Source of the DNA: Siderastrea siderea
Lineage: Eukaryota > Cnidaria > Anthozoa > Scleractinia > Rhizangiidae
DNA length: 64,000 nt
NCBI GenBank assembly: GCA_964030785.1
Contig: OZ034977.1
Span: 32,466,152 to 32,530,151 of the forward strand
Direction: 5' to 3'
Below the pieces are notes generated by a model. It worked only from the letters and a program-made list of their open reading frames with translations. It made no database searches and had not been told where the DNA came from. Positions 47,051 to 58,399 of this stretch are shown one piece after another; the stretch's first letter is position 1, and each line of letters begins with the position of its first letter. Both the position numbers and the translations under genes were made by a program.

Positions 47051-48391
47051 AGAACTTTGAGTGCAGGCAAGAGTGAAGACATTGACTTATTTTGTCTAGT
47101 TTCTCACGGGTTGAATGATAAAACAATTATTGAACTTAGTTTTCGCAAAATATGGTGATTTGTCAGTTTCTCGCAAATGAGTTATTAAACAATTGGTTCA
47201 TGCTTTTAGCTGTGCGTACATCGAGTTATGGATGCACGCGGGAAGTTTGGAGAGCACGAGAGAAGCCGTAAGAGTTGCTCGACGAGGACGAGGTGCAGCC
47301 GAGAGCAACTCTAGCTTCCTCATTTCTTCATTGTAGGACTTGTTGCTGCGAGAGTTGAAACGAACATAAATCACAAAACGTAGTGGTTTTCGGTTGAGAG
47401 GATGCGGAGGGAATGTAGTAAAACAACAGTAAATGAAACAGATGGGAAAGGGATTCAACTTATTTTGCATTGCATCCTATTTTATTTGAACATTTGGAGC
47501 TGCTTGAACTCGGGGGTACATCGACTGCATGTGAAACGATGTTACTTCATTGTGTAGTATAGCCGAAACAAGTGTCACCCTTTCTGATTGTCAGTTTTAA
47601 AAAGTTTTAATTAAAAGTTACTTTTTTCAATGATTATTTAGCTTGATTTTGGCAGCGAATCACCGAAAACGTGTGACACTTATTATTTAACGGTTCTCTT
47701 CAATTTTACAGTGTTTTATTTAGTGTCATGTCTTGAAATTTTGGTGTGAAAAGCTCTCCGTATAAAATCTACCTTTTGTGAACATTTGTTGCGAGTGCGA
47801 CGGTGAACGAAATCGCAAACACAGCACCAAAGACTAAATATTATACAACTTTAGGTTTCTTTGTTCGTCCTAAGAAATCAAACACTCTGCAACAATTTCG
47901 CTGTTGTAATTTCTCCGTAGTTTAACGCTACTGTAAAGGGATTTTATTGGTCATCTACTAACTCGCCGAGTTGCTCGTCATGTTATATACGCACGGCCGT
48001 GCGTATATAGGGATACTTCAATAGGAATTCGATAGGACCAGCGCGCGAGCCATGTTATAATTGCAGCTGCCTTCGGTATCGGCAAATAGGTGATCAGCTC
48101 GCCAATGGCAAATCACGATATCTTGCTCAACATCATCCAATAATTGCGCAATATTTTGATGTGACTTTAACGAAGTGTAATGGAGCAGTGATATAACAAG
48201 AAAAAACTTTTTCTATGGTGGGTTACATTGGGTGACAAGGAGATGCAACATGGCGGCGATTCAAATCCCAAAAACCGTGTTTGGGCTTTTTTTCAATCAA
48301 AATTGTACCTATAACCAGATAAAGAAGGTAGTGTGCAGTTACTATAAATTGGCTTTTTACTGAATTGCTTACACCGCCATAGATACAACTG
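47051..48391. other. TDG intron sequence
   Basis: No gene was recognised. It contains a perfect 26-bp palindrome (TATATACGCACGG and its mirror, 47984-48009). Confidence 0.5.
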
Positions 48392-49104
48392 AGGCCATGT
48401 TTCCACGAGACCGGACCGGGCTAATTTTCTTTTTACGCCCACTTCAAGATGGCGGACATTTGGGTTTTTTTCATTATCTTGAACAACCTATTACGTTTTC
48501 AGGTTCATAAAGCGTCTAACATTAAAACTTGAGCACTCTTTTACTGTTTGGCTTGAGGAATAGGTCACGATTTCTGAATATTTGGTCGATTATTTTTAGA
48601 AAACGAACAGCGTTCACATAATGCAAAGTGTGACGATATGCACGTTAGAAAATGGGCTAGTTCGAGAAACTGACATTTTGGCAGAGAAAATTCAGTAGAG
48701 AAGCAGCAGGAACTGGTTTGAATCCAACCAATTTTTGAATTGTTTAAACAGTCTTTTTCTTGTTTCTACTTAAAACGTTAATCGGTCGCCATATTGAAAT
48801 GGGCGTAAAAAGAAAATTCGCCCGGAGCGGAACCGTTTCGAACCGAACTGGACCGGATCGGCTTCTGTTTACATGGAGCCGTTTGGACCGATCCAAGTGT
48901 TTTTATGAGACCGTTCTAGAACCGGTACGGAATGGATCCAAACAGATCCAAAACTGGACCTGTTGTTTTGCAGGTCCAGTGTTTGGATCCGTTCCGGACC
49001 GTTTCCAGAACGGTCCCGTATAAACAGAAGGACTATCCGGTCCAACATTTTGTACCAGATTCATTTGAATCCGTTTGAAACCGGTCCCGTGTAAACATAG
49101 CCTA
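48392..49104. repeat. MITE-like element rich in ACCGGTCC, TIR AGGCCATGTTT
   Basis: AGGCCATGTTTCCACGAGACCGG at about 48392 matches the inverted CCGGTCCCGTGTAAACATAGCCT near 49104. Internal inverted TTTTCTTTTTACGCCCA blocks occur at 48425 and 48805. Confidence 0.6.
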
Positions 49105-49331
49105 AAAGACCAAATTAGATTTCGCCTTTTCCAGGCTCTCAGATAGTAAGGACTGCGAAAATTAGGAAGGGAACGCGAACAAAGACGCGCGGGAGTCCAC
49201 GCGTTTTTCGCGCTCGTTTTGTCATTCGCTTTTCCTACTAGCTCGGGGCCTAGAACAGGCTAAGTTAGATTCAAAGTTGCCTCACTCACGCCCTGGAGAG
49301 TTGTTAACTAGACTTCTTCTGTATCCTACAG

Positions 49332-49467
49332 GGCCGTGCCTGTACGAATCAGGCCTGGTGCCGGAGAAACTGACGTATCTGGATGACATCAGATGCCCAT
49401 CATCATATGGTATAGGATTAACAAACATTGTGGAAAGGACTACAAGAGGGAGTGCAGATCTGTCCAG
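49332..49467 (+). CDS. tdg: TDG-like gene, exon (central catalytic domain)
   Basis: After TATCCTACAG the exon reads PCLYESGLVPEKLTYLDD, then YGIGLTNIVERTTRGSADLS, and ends TCCAG|GTGACT. This matches the TDG segment after NHFW (CLFMSGL..., YGIGFTNMVERTTPGS). Phase 2 end. The remaining catalytic exons (the motif with the C-terminal Ser/Asn-rich loop) were not found downstream in the window, so either the next intron is very long or the gene is truncated. Confidence 0.82.
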
Positions 49468-49589
49468 GTGACTCAAACCTTTAAAACCTTCACAGCAAGT
49501 CCGTGTTTACATTCAACTGAACTGACTACATGCATTTGGGCAGGAGCCATAATCGGGGACGGAGACTGTAACTAAATACCATTTTCAGT

Positions 49590-50755
49590 AGTGGCGTTAC
49601 CCTGCGAGCAGAGGCCCTTCGATCTTCCCAGATAAGTCGGGAAGAGGAAGGGACCACTGCCGCTCATCCACCGAAACGGATGAGTCAGTCCGGTTTGAAA
49701 CCAATTTTTCCCGTTTTTGCTCAGTGCGCATGTGCTCTGTTAGAAGTTGCTGACAAAATACGCGCCCACGGTACGTTCGGTACCACTCATGAAGTTCACA
49801 ACAGCGGACGTTTCTCTTTCGAAGGATGTCTTCGATAAAGCCGTGAAAAGTGCACTGGGAAGAGTGAATACTCATGGAATAAGCAATCTCACACAACACC
49901 AGTTGAAGGCCTTGCTTAATTTTCTGTGTGGTAAAGATTCTTTTGTCTGTTTGCCAACTGGCCATGGCAAATCGCTAATTTACCAACTGCTTACTGGAAC
50001 AAAAGATCATAATATGGGTAAAATTTTACTTCTGGTTTGAGCGGGAATCGATGCGAAGGGCTACGCGAATGTACACTTTAACGCTTATTTTTATGGCGAA
50101 ATGACATTTATTTTGGCCAACGGCGAGACAAGCAAACGGCAAGAGAAACAATTATTTGCTGACTGGCGGCCGGTAATTTTGAAGACGAAAGTCGAAACGG
50201 TCTCAGTGCAAAATATAATTTGCCACATGACGACCGAGAAGTTTGAATACGAAACAAACTCGACACAAATGCGTTTTGTTGAATGAAAGCCGAGAATGTT
50301 GAGGACGAAAGAGACTCAACACGAAAATACTTCTGAATGACGAGGGCACAAAGAGGGACAAAATAAAATAAATATCTCGAAGACCACTACGCAAGACTTC
50401 CGTGAACCGCTAATTGGAAATCACTGGACTGTAACAACATGTTGACAGTCGACAAAACGCAGTTTCTTGATCAGCAAAAATATTTCGAGGCTAATAAGTT
50501 TTCAACCTGTGGCATAAATTCGAACAGAATTATTCTCAGCCTTACGGTTTAATTATAGTCTTTCCCAACTCTCTTGTGTTACGACCGAAGTCGGAATATT
50601 GTGCCGTGGACGCGGCTGTCATTCGGTAAACATGTAAATTGAAGCGAGGCTGAGCAAGGCTCGGTTACATTGGAATTTAGCGCATGCTCAACAGGGAAAG
50701 TCGAGGCGGCTGGCAGAGGTCCCTTCCTCTTCTTCCCGACTTATCTATAGTGGCG
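49590..50755. mobile_element. Transposon fragment carrying a RecQ-helicase-like N-terminus
   Basis: AGTCGGGAAGAGGAAGGGACC (about 49643) is inverted at GGTCCCTTCCTCTTCTTCCCGACT (about 50718). Between them, on the plus strand from about 49747, a frame reads LTQHQLKALLNFLCGKDSFVCLPTGHGKSLIYQLL, the Q-motif and Walker A of RecQ-type helicases, then breaks off. Helicase fragments of this kind often ride in cnidarian DNA elements. Confidence 0.6.
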
Positions 50756-50866
50756 TTGGCCCCATCGAAAAAGACAAATGTGCTATTTTTAGAAAAAATT
50801 GCGCTATCGCGCGTGACACGCGCGCGTGTATGCTGCGAGGACTCCGCGCAAAGAAAAACAATCGAA

Positions 50867-51139
50867 ATGGCGTCGGAGATTACCTTCTTTGGAGATGAAA
50901 AAATTCAGTTTCTGTCATCGGTGTCACTCCCAAATTTGAGGCAAGCCCTTGGGGAGAACTTTCTAGATATTGACTCTGAATACGAGGATTATACAAGTGA
51001 TTCTGGTGATGGCAGTGAGAATATTTTACACAAATCCTGTGTCGAAGATGCGTCGGACATGTCGGACGAGGATTTCCCCGTTAGACGGATGAAACGTTTT
51101 GCGGGCAAAAAAGGCCTCGAACTACGAAAAAACAGTTGA
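50867..51139 (+). CDS. Uncharacterised acidic ORF (90 aa)
   Basis: ATG in good context (CGAAATGG). The sequence is acidic/Ser-rich (SEYEDYTSDSGDGSEN, DASDMSDEDFP) then basic (RRMKRFAGKKGLELRKN). It resembles the low-complexity N-terminus of transposon-encoded or nuclear proteins. No continuation exon was identified, and no function is claimed. Confidence 0.35.
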   Translation: MASEITFFGDEKIQFLSSVSLPNLRQALGENFLDIDSEYEDYTSDSGDGSENILHKSCVEDASDMSDEDFPVRRMKRFAGKKGLELRKNS

Positions 51140-53250
51140 AGGTGAATCAGGCAGGTAAAAGGAAAAGAAATCCCGAAAATATATTTCCCCTGAGAACGAA
51201 CAGAGATTGAAGGGCAGCCGTAAAGACTGTTAAATGAATGTCCAAGCACGGTGTGAAGAAAAGTTACGCACTGATAGATTATTTTCACTTTTCCCACTGC
51301 AAAAGAAAATAGTAACATAAATTCAAACTACCGAATCGGGAAAGAAAACGTTTGCCGACGTTTCTCAGCCTATGTGTTCTGAAATAATGTCCGCCTTTAC
51401 CGAAATTGCCGAAAAGGACCCAAATGAAGGCAAAAAATAGCGAAAAGCGCGCTTTATTTTCAATCAAATGCTCTCGCGACAAAACAGAGAACTGGAAAAC
51501 ACCAAGAAAAAGAACTACTTCCGTCGATGAGAATGAGAAAGCTGAAGTGAAACTTCATGCTGCCGTAGTACCAAATTTTACTTACTGGGCAATTTACGAA
51601 CCTAGAAGGGATACATAGCGCAGTGGACGTGACAAGGGTTTCAACGACAGAGTGAGCTTAGTTTTTTCTCCGCCAGCAACCCCGGGGCGAGAAAAATCAC
51701 TTTCTATCGAAGTTAAATTAAGGAGAAATTACGACTGAACGTCATTGAGACACAAATGTAAGTTGTTTCAGAGTGCTTGATTTCTTAGGAGGAAAAGAAA
51801 CTGTAGAAATAGAAATTTAAGCATTTAGCCCTGTGTTTACAATTTCTTTCATCGTCAACTCAATCACTTGTTCTTAAAATTTCACAAACAACAGGTTTTA
51901 AACGGAAAGCTTAGGCTCCGAAATATCGAGACAAGACAAAATAAAGCACAGTAAAATGGGAGAAAAGCATTTAATAAAAATTGTCACACTTTTATGGCGA
52001 GTCCGTAAAAAAATCATGCAGCAGTCTGAACAACAAGCATTGAACAAATTCAGTGCCAGAAAGGGCGACATTTTTTGGCTATACCACGCAAAATTGACAC
52101 TGGTTTACCTGTACTCGTTGTAGCTCTCTCTGTGTTCCAGTAGCTCCAAATGTTCAGATACAAATCGGATGCCATGTAAAATACGTTGAATCGCTTTCAC
52201 AGTTGTGTGAGAGTTGCTTTTACCTTTCCGTCCGCGGGCTCCAAACTGAGAACAACTGCGTTTTGTGGTTTGTGTTTAAGAAAGTTAGATGGTGAATTCT
52301 AATGTTCCTCACCTCCGTAGTCTTGTTTCAGTGAGCTGCATAGAAATTATCGTTCAAGTTAGAGTATTAAATCTGTCTTCAGTTCGATCAAACGAACACA
52401 TGATGGCTCTGTTGTCAGCGTTGTGCGAACGGAGAGATTACAAACTCGTCCATTTGAACTTCCGCAGCTATAACGGTGAGATCGTAAAGCTTCAATCCGC
52501 AGTGAACGATGATTACAACAATTTTTCAGGAAAAATCAAACACGTACCACATTTCAGAGCCCATAATTGGATGGTTTTCCCCAAACCATGTGCTTGTACG
52601 TTCACTTCGGAACAGTTTCATTGATTCATTCAGCTACGCAAAGAAACGCTGCAACACTTCGCAAGGTTTTGCCGGGCGCCTTTTTCGGTCATTCATGGGA
52701 TCGCGATCGATTGTTGTTCTCTTTTATCTCGGAGTTTCTCCATCTCTTTTTTTCTCTTCCTTCATTTTATAGCAATTAGTGATTGCCTTGTTAATGATTA
52801 AAACAATTATTCTACTCGGGTTTGCTGGATATCAAATAATTATAACCATTTTGGTGCTACGCACCTTGTTGCCGGGTCGTCTGTCATATCCAGCGCGCCC
52901 TCGTTGTACGCAAATTTGCGTGTACCCACGCGCGTTTATGACGTTGAGAGTGACGCAATTTTCTCTAAAAATACGACATTTGTCTTTTTCGAGAGGGCCG
53001 CGTGGAACCCGCGCTTACGGTCTCCGTCCCCGATTATGGCTCCTGATTTGGGGGGGGGGGGGGGGGAATTCGTATCAGAGCAAAATAGAAAGACAAATTC
53101 AAGAGAAAAAAACCTTCAATAATCGTTTTATACATACTGGTCACAAAATATCGCGGAGTTTAGGGGGTCACGTTTGAAACAGTCGTTTATACCAGTAACA
53201 TGGCAATTTACTTCGTCAACGCCGCAAGAGATCAGAGACGAACCGAGCGA
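51140..53250. other. Unassigned intergenic sequence
   Basis: No gene was recognised. A G-run occurs at about 53050-53066. Confidence 0.4.
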
Positions 53251-53254
53251 CAGA

Positions 53255-53480
53255 CAGGGAGCAGTTTACAAGACCAAATGCTGCAACTGCCGGGACACTT
53301 ATATTGGTGAGACTGGCAGAAATTTAGCCGTACTGAACATACTGAACTAAAACGAGCGACTAGAAATGGTGACATCAACAATCACATTGCTGAGCACCAT
53401 TTACAAACAGACCACAAAATCGACTGGCACTGACTCAGCTAAATGCGTTACCTACAGTAGGGACTTCTCTCAACGAATCA
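53255..53480 (+). mobile_element. Penelope-like GIY-YIG endonuclease fragment
   Basis: The plus strand reads KCCNCRDTYIGETGRNLAV, the GIY-YIG core, then after a small break KRATRNGDINNHIAEHHLQTDHKIDW. This is the C-terminal endonuclease of Penelope-like retroelements; the RT is missing here. Confidence 0.7.
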
Positions 53481-54009
53481 CTCTGGAAAGCTGTTTACTA
53501 ACTTAGAACAAACGTCACTGAAACGTTGCCAACAGTTACTTACACATTACCAATGTATTTACACTTGAGCATTTACCGAAGTAAATATTTACTGTGGTCA
53601 AGTTACCAAACCTTGGTACACTCGTACAGTGTTTATACCGGCTCAAATAACCCAAGTTAATCTGTCAACATTGCCGCATCGTAACAACAAATTTGCCTGG
53701 CATCATCTGCATGTTTCAGTTGTTTGGCGTTATTCCATAACATTGTTGTAAGAACTGGGTAGGCTGATTAAACATAGGGTAGGGATTATCGTATCCGTAA
53801 AATCGCGGATACATGGAATATTCATCCTCTTGATTTCTGGCGAGAAAACACATCGAGCACAGTATTAACTCAAAGCTAAAGTTGCCGCAAGAAAGTGTAA
53901 ACTATTACAACAACAACAATTTCAACAGTCGCCATCTTTTATATTTACCTGACGGGCTGCCCGTCGGAAGGAGATTTATTAGTCAAATGTCCTCCGTTTT
54001 CTGCCATGA

Positions 54010-55225
54010 GCGACCGATCAAAGCGACCCTAAAACGCGGAACCGCGGAAAATCATCCATCATCCTAAAACGCGCAACCGCGGAAAATCACCCATAATCCT
54101 AAAACGCAGAAAACTAAAAAGATGGCACTGATTCGCTTTCGTGTTCGTGTTCAGTTATTAAATTAACGCCTGTTATGCAGGCTACAAGTCAATCATTTGG
54201 TTCAAAATGACAATACATTGCATGCTATGAACATGTTCGTCTCCGTTTTCAAAAGTGTGGAATTAATTGCCATAATTATCTCTCTTCTTTGGTACTCATG
54301 CTTTAGTCGGAACACCTTCGAATGCCTCAAATATCAAATTTGCTAAATTTTGTGTGAAGAATTCTGGCAGGGGTACACTATAAAATTAATAGGGTGGGGG
54401 TGTGCCGCTGGGACCCTGAAACCCTTGGCCTATCGCATCCTCTTTGTCTTTTAAATGGTTCCAATCAAATAGCGGTAAACCTTCTCTATTAAGCGATTTG
54501 TCGGAACTTACCCTCCCATTTAGTGAGGGCAATTTAAAAGCCGTACGAGACAAGATCAGACTATATTTCTCGAAACTACAATAGCTGCTGCGGTATTATC
54601 GCTCTCATCTGCACGTGGTGTATTCTGGATAGCTGTCAATTCTGTCGCGTCGTTGACAGGGCGATCAAATTACATTTCGTGTCTTACTGTATCACTGGGT
54701 GTAAAAGGAGGCATGAGTTTGCGGAATGGCATACGGCATGAGTTGCGTAATGACTGCGGAATGTAATTTATACGTTACATACTCTGCTTTACTCGGGGTT
54801 TCAGACAACCTAATGAGAATAATGCCAGTATATGGGTATCTGGGTATGCGTGTACAGATATCTTGGTTATTAATGTCTTTAAATCACGCCATTGCCGTCT
54901 TTATTCTTTGGGTCCAACCCATGTTACAATTTTCCATCTATCTGTCGATGTTAAGCATTGAATCAATTTGGGGGTCGCTACTATTGGGGGCATCGTTACT
55001 TTCGGAGGGTCGTTACTTTCATGCATTTATTAGCTTGCTCTAATTTTTAACGTTCCGCGTTGTAGATTTATGGGTGATTTTCCGCCGTTCCGCGTTTTAG
55101 GATTATGGCTGATTTTCCGGCATTCCGCGTTCTAGGATTATGGGTGATTTTCCGTCGTTCCTCGTTTTAGAATTTGGGGTGATTTTCCGCCGTTCCGTCA
55201 TTCCGCCATTCCGCGTTTTAGGATC
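54010..55225. mobile_element. Non-autonomous DNA element with inverted CCTAAAACGCGGAA repeats
   Basis: ATCCTAAAACGCGGAACCGCGGAAAATCA-type units cluster at 54010-54110. Their inverse (TTCCGCGTTTTAGGAT, TGATTTTCCG) clusters at 55040-55225. No transposase was seen. Confidence 0.6.
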
Positions 55226-55985
55226 GCCCAAGCAAGGCTTGCGGTGATAGCGCGATCTGGCCACCGTGGGAGGTGAAATATTATGCCGACGCAAGCGGAT
55301 ATATCTGTCATCTTGAACTTGGTTACCATCGTAAACCGTGCCTGATCACAGGGTTACCTTGGTCAAATTTCTATTGTCTTGAGTGGCATTTACCAAGGTA
55401 TCAGCTGGTGTTTACACATGCAAAATGTTTACCTAGGTATGTCAATTCTAGTACCTCGGTAAAACGCTCTAGTCTAAACACAGCATAAGAAGCCTGTTCG
55501 CAGGCTAACAAACGACTTACTAACGTTATCAACAAGATCAAGACAGACAAACAATAGACAAACGGACTAATTCTACTAACAATAGACCAATGGACATTTG
55601 ACTAACAAAAGACCAATCGAAAAGCACCAATCACGTTTTACAGTCTTCACAGCCAATAACATCACGGCTTAACTGACAGACTAACAATAACATCATGACA
55701 TCATCGACCAATCAGGTCAATAACCAGAGATTTATAACATCTACTGACGATTCACAGTTCACCTGACACTCAGTAATGACAACTTTCACCCAGGTTGTCG
55801 AAACGTCAGTCATTCACCTCAAACAGTCCTTCTCATAACCACACTCACCTGGACGATCATACTTTACCGAATATTTTGAGATTTTTGTGCTTGTGATCAA
55901 ATGTCACTATTCTTTTGCCGACGTCCGCGAACAAATATGCAAACTGATCTTTAATATCTCTCCGTTCTCGCCGTTCTCCCGTTAA
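55226..55985. other. Unassigned spacer
   Basis: Contains CAACAATAGACAAACGGAC-like short repeats near 55530-55620; no gene seen. Confidence 0.35.
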
Positions 55986-56029
55986 CTTATCCACCCCTGT
56001 TATTGGGGCCGTCACCTGGTTTCTTTTGG

Positions 56030-57715
56030 GGGCCCGGAGTTATGTCAGGGTCTGGAAGGGTATTTTCGGGATCCGGGATTTGACCAAAATACAGTGCGGG
56101 ATTCGGGAAAACGCAAAATATTTTGACGGGATTCGGGAATTGACTACATCCCGGGAAGCGGGATTGAAAAGAATTTGGGCACGGGACGCGGGAATTCTTG
56201 CCCGATTGTTGGGAATTCGGGAAATTTTCACCGCCTAGATGAACACAATGACCCCGAAAGCGAATCAAACAGGCGAGTGCTAACTGGCAAGTCTCTCCTG
56301 TTGAAAAACAAAAACAAACAACTGTCAAGTGTGACTAGTTAATAGTTATCTAATTGAAACTGTCAAGTAATCCTCAAATAAAACAAAGAGGGTATTTTGT
56401 TACAAGCAGATGCCTGGAGAGTGAACGTGTCGCACGTGGTTTATTTAATACTCGATAAATTCTAATATCGCTCTTGCTCTTCGCTCGTTTACTTTTATTA
56501 TAATGGAGAGGTTCCACCAAGATCGTTTTGCCGCTTGATATGGCAAGCAATGATGCCAGCTCTGCTTCAATGGAGAGCACAGTCAGAGTTTTGGTGTCAT
56601 TCTTCCTGGCCACAGACGAAACTTCTAGCGCCAGAAGTACGGGGGCGACGCACAAAGAAAAGTTTAATGTTCCGCTCAGCGAGGATCACAAGGATCTTTT
56701 TAAATTTCAAAAGTATTTGGAAACTTTTACCGGACTACGCTATTGCAAGCACGACCGATGGTCCACAGGGAACCATTGCCGCGAAAACAGCTACCTCATT
56801 AAATCTTTTGGAGAATGGTCTAGAGAGACTGGATAAAAATATTGACGCGTTAAGTCCAGGATTCTGCATTAAGCCCGAGGTTTGCCTGACAATTCAGGTT
56901 GAAAATGTGCATGCTGTGAGCCACTTCAAGCACCCGACTTGCACTCTGTTGGAATATTCCAGAGACTTTGCCACCAACATGAAAGAGTCGCTGAAACGAG
57001 CAACAAAGTGGTCGGCCTACTACTTTACGAATCCTGTCTCGTACTATCCGATTCCCCAGACAAAGGTACCACTCAGGGATATTCCAACGATTAAACGTCT
57101 CCCCGTACAGACGATGTCGAAGCAGGACCAGGAAACCATGCGGCAGTGGGCCAGCGAGCATGGCAAAGCCGTCAGGCAGCTCTCGGTTCGTCAGAACAAC
57201 ACAAAACATGCAGCAGGAACTCTTCCTCTCAATATGTATAGGAAAGAGCTACCTGTTGGCGACCGGGTCACTGAGGAACCGAGTTTAGCTCATGACCAGC
57301 TGTCAGAGTATGATTCTGACTCCAGCGACAATGAGGACAGTAGCAACAATGAAGAAGACGCAGTCGAAGGTGTCCCTGTAAACTTTTTATCAAGGACAGT
57401 GCGCACGCGTACAGGAAGAGCCATCACGCTTTCATATCGGGCTCTTTCATCGTACTAAGGTATGAAGAGCTAATTCCATTTTGCCCACAACACACGTAAA
57501 ATCAAAGTAACAACCAAACGGGCAAATCTACATCTTAAATTCATTAGCTTATACAAAAATTAGTCCTTTTGTAAATGAATTTTTGCGGAAAGAAAAAAGG
57601 GGATTCGGGAAAGCGACGACAAAAAGTGCGGGATTCGGGATTCGCTTGAAAAAGGAGCGGGAATGCGGGATCAGGACCCCCCCCCCCCCCCTTCCAGACC
57701 CTGTTATGTTTCTCG
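56030..57715. mobile_element. DNA element with GGGATTCGGGA subterminal repeats
   Basis: Copies of CGGGATTCGGGAA lie at 56050-56225 and again at 57598-57670, bracketing the ORF at 56535-57458. The end is followed by a C-run (about 57678-57692). Confidence 0.5.
56843..57458 (+). CDS. C-terminal part of an uncharacterised cnidarian element-linked protein
   Basis: The convincing frame starts near LNLLENGLERLDKNID and continues with VENVHAVSHFKHPTCTLLEY, SLKRATKWSAYYFTNPVSYY, MRQWASEHGKAVRQLSVRQN and an acidic Ser/Glu region. It ends at TAA 57458 after SYRALSSY. The frame is open from 56535, but its first part is not protein-like and an overlapping frame (56528-56836) may hold the true upstream codons, so a frameshift or splice lies near 56840. 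Function is unknown. Confidence 0.5.
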
Positions 57716-58240
57716 AAGCACACGTAAATCTTCCCGATATTTACCGGGCCAGAAAAATATCGAGAAGATGTTGGAGAGAGCAGGCTACATAGGCGCTCAG
57801 TGTTCTTTTTGGTTCACTAGTTACATTTATTAAATTAATCCATACACCACGCTATGAAAGGGTAACACAAAAATAATCCCATCACCATGCTATGGAAGGT
57901 CAAGTAACGTGGCTCAAAAAATCTCTTACTTTGTACATGATAGCGACACGAAAAAATAAATATAATAAGAAAAAACGGCTGGAATTCCTTGACTCGTCGC
58001 CGTATACACGGCACGAGCATTGACGTAAACAGTTAGAATTTTACTTAACACTCTTCAGAAACCGAATCGATTTTATCATTTTTCAAAACCAATCTATCAA
58101 ATACCGGACATTCTCCTCGTAAACAGTCACGATCAAGAGCCCATTACCTGTCATTTTGATCACGCAGCGCACAACTCACTATCTGTCACCGGTAAGAGGC
58201 CTTCCGGACGAATACCCGGAAACGAAGAACTACTAAAGTT
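57716..58240. other. Unassigned spacer
   Basis: No gene or clear repeat was seen. Confidence 0.35.
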
Positions 58241-58399
58241 TCACTTCAAGTCTAAGAAATCTTTTTTCCTTAGCAGGGGAAAAGGGGAGGGGTGAGGGAG
58301 GGGGGAGGGGGGGAAGAGACTATCAGCCGCCTGTAAATTCTTCAGAATTTCTTGTTTGACTTGAGTTAGTATCCTGTAATGATTTTTAAAAACACAACA

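Noticed and set aside
47984..48009. Perfect 26-bp palindrome as a possible replication or recombination site
   Set aside because: A lone short palindrome in repeat-rich intron sequence is not enough evidence for a function.
52779..53177. Plus-strand ORF near 52.8-53.2 kb
   Set aside because: No domain-like content; crosses a long G-run; likely chance.
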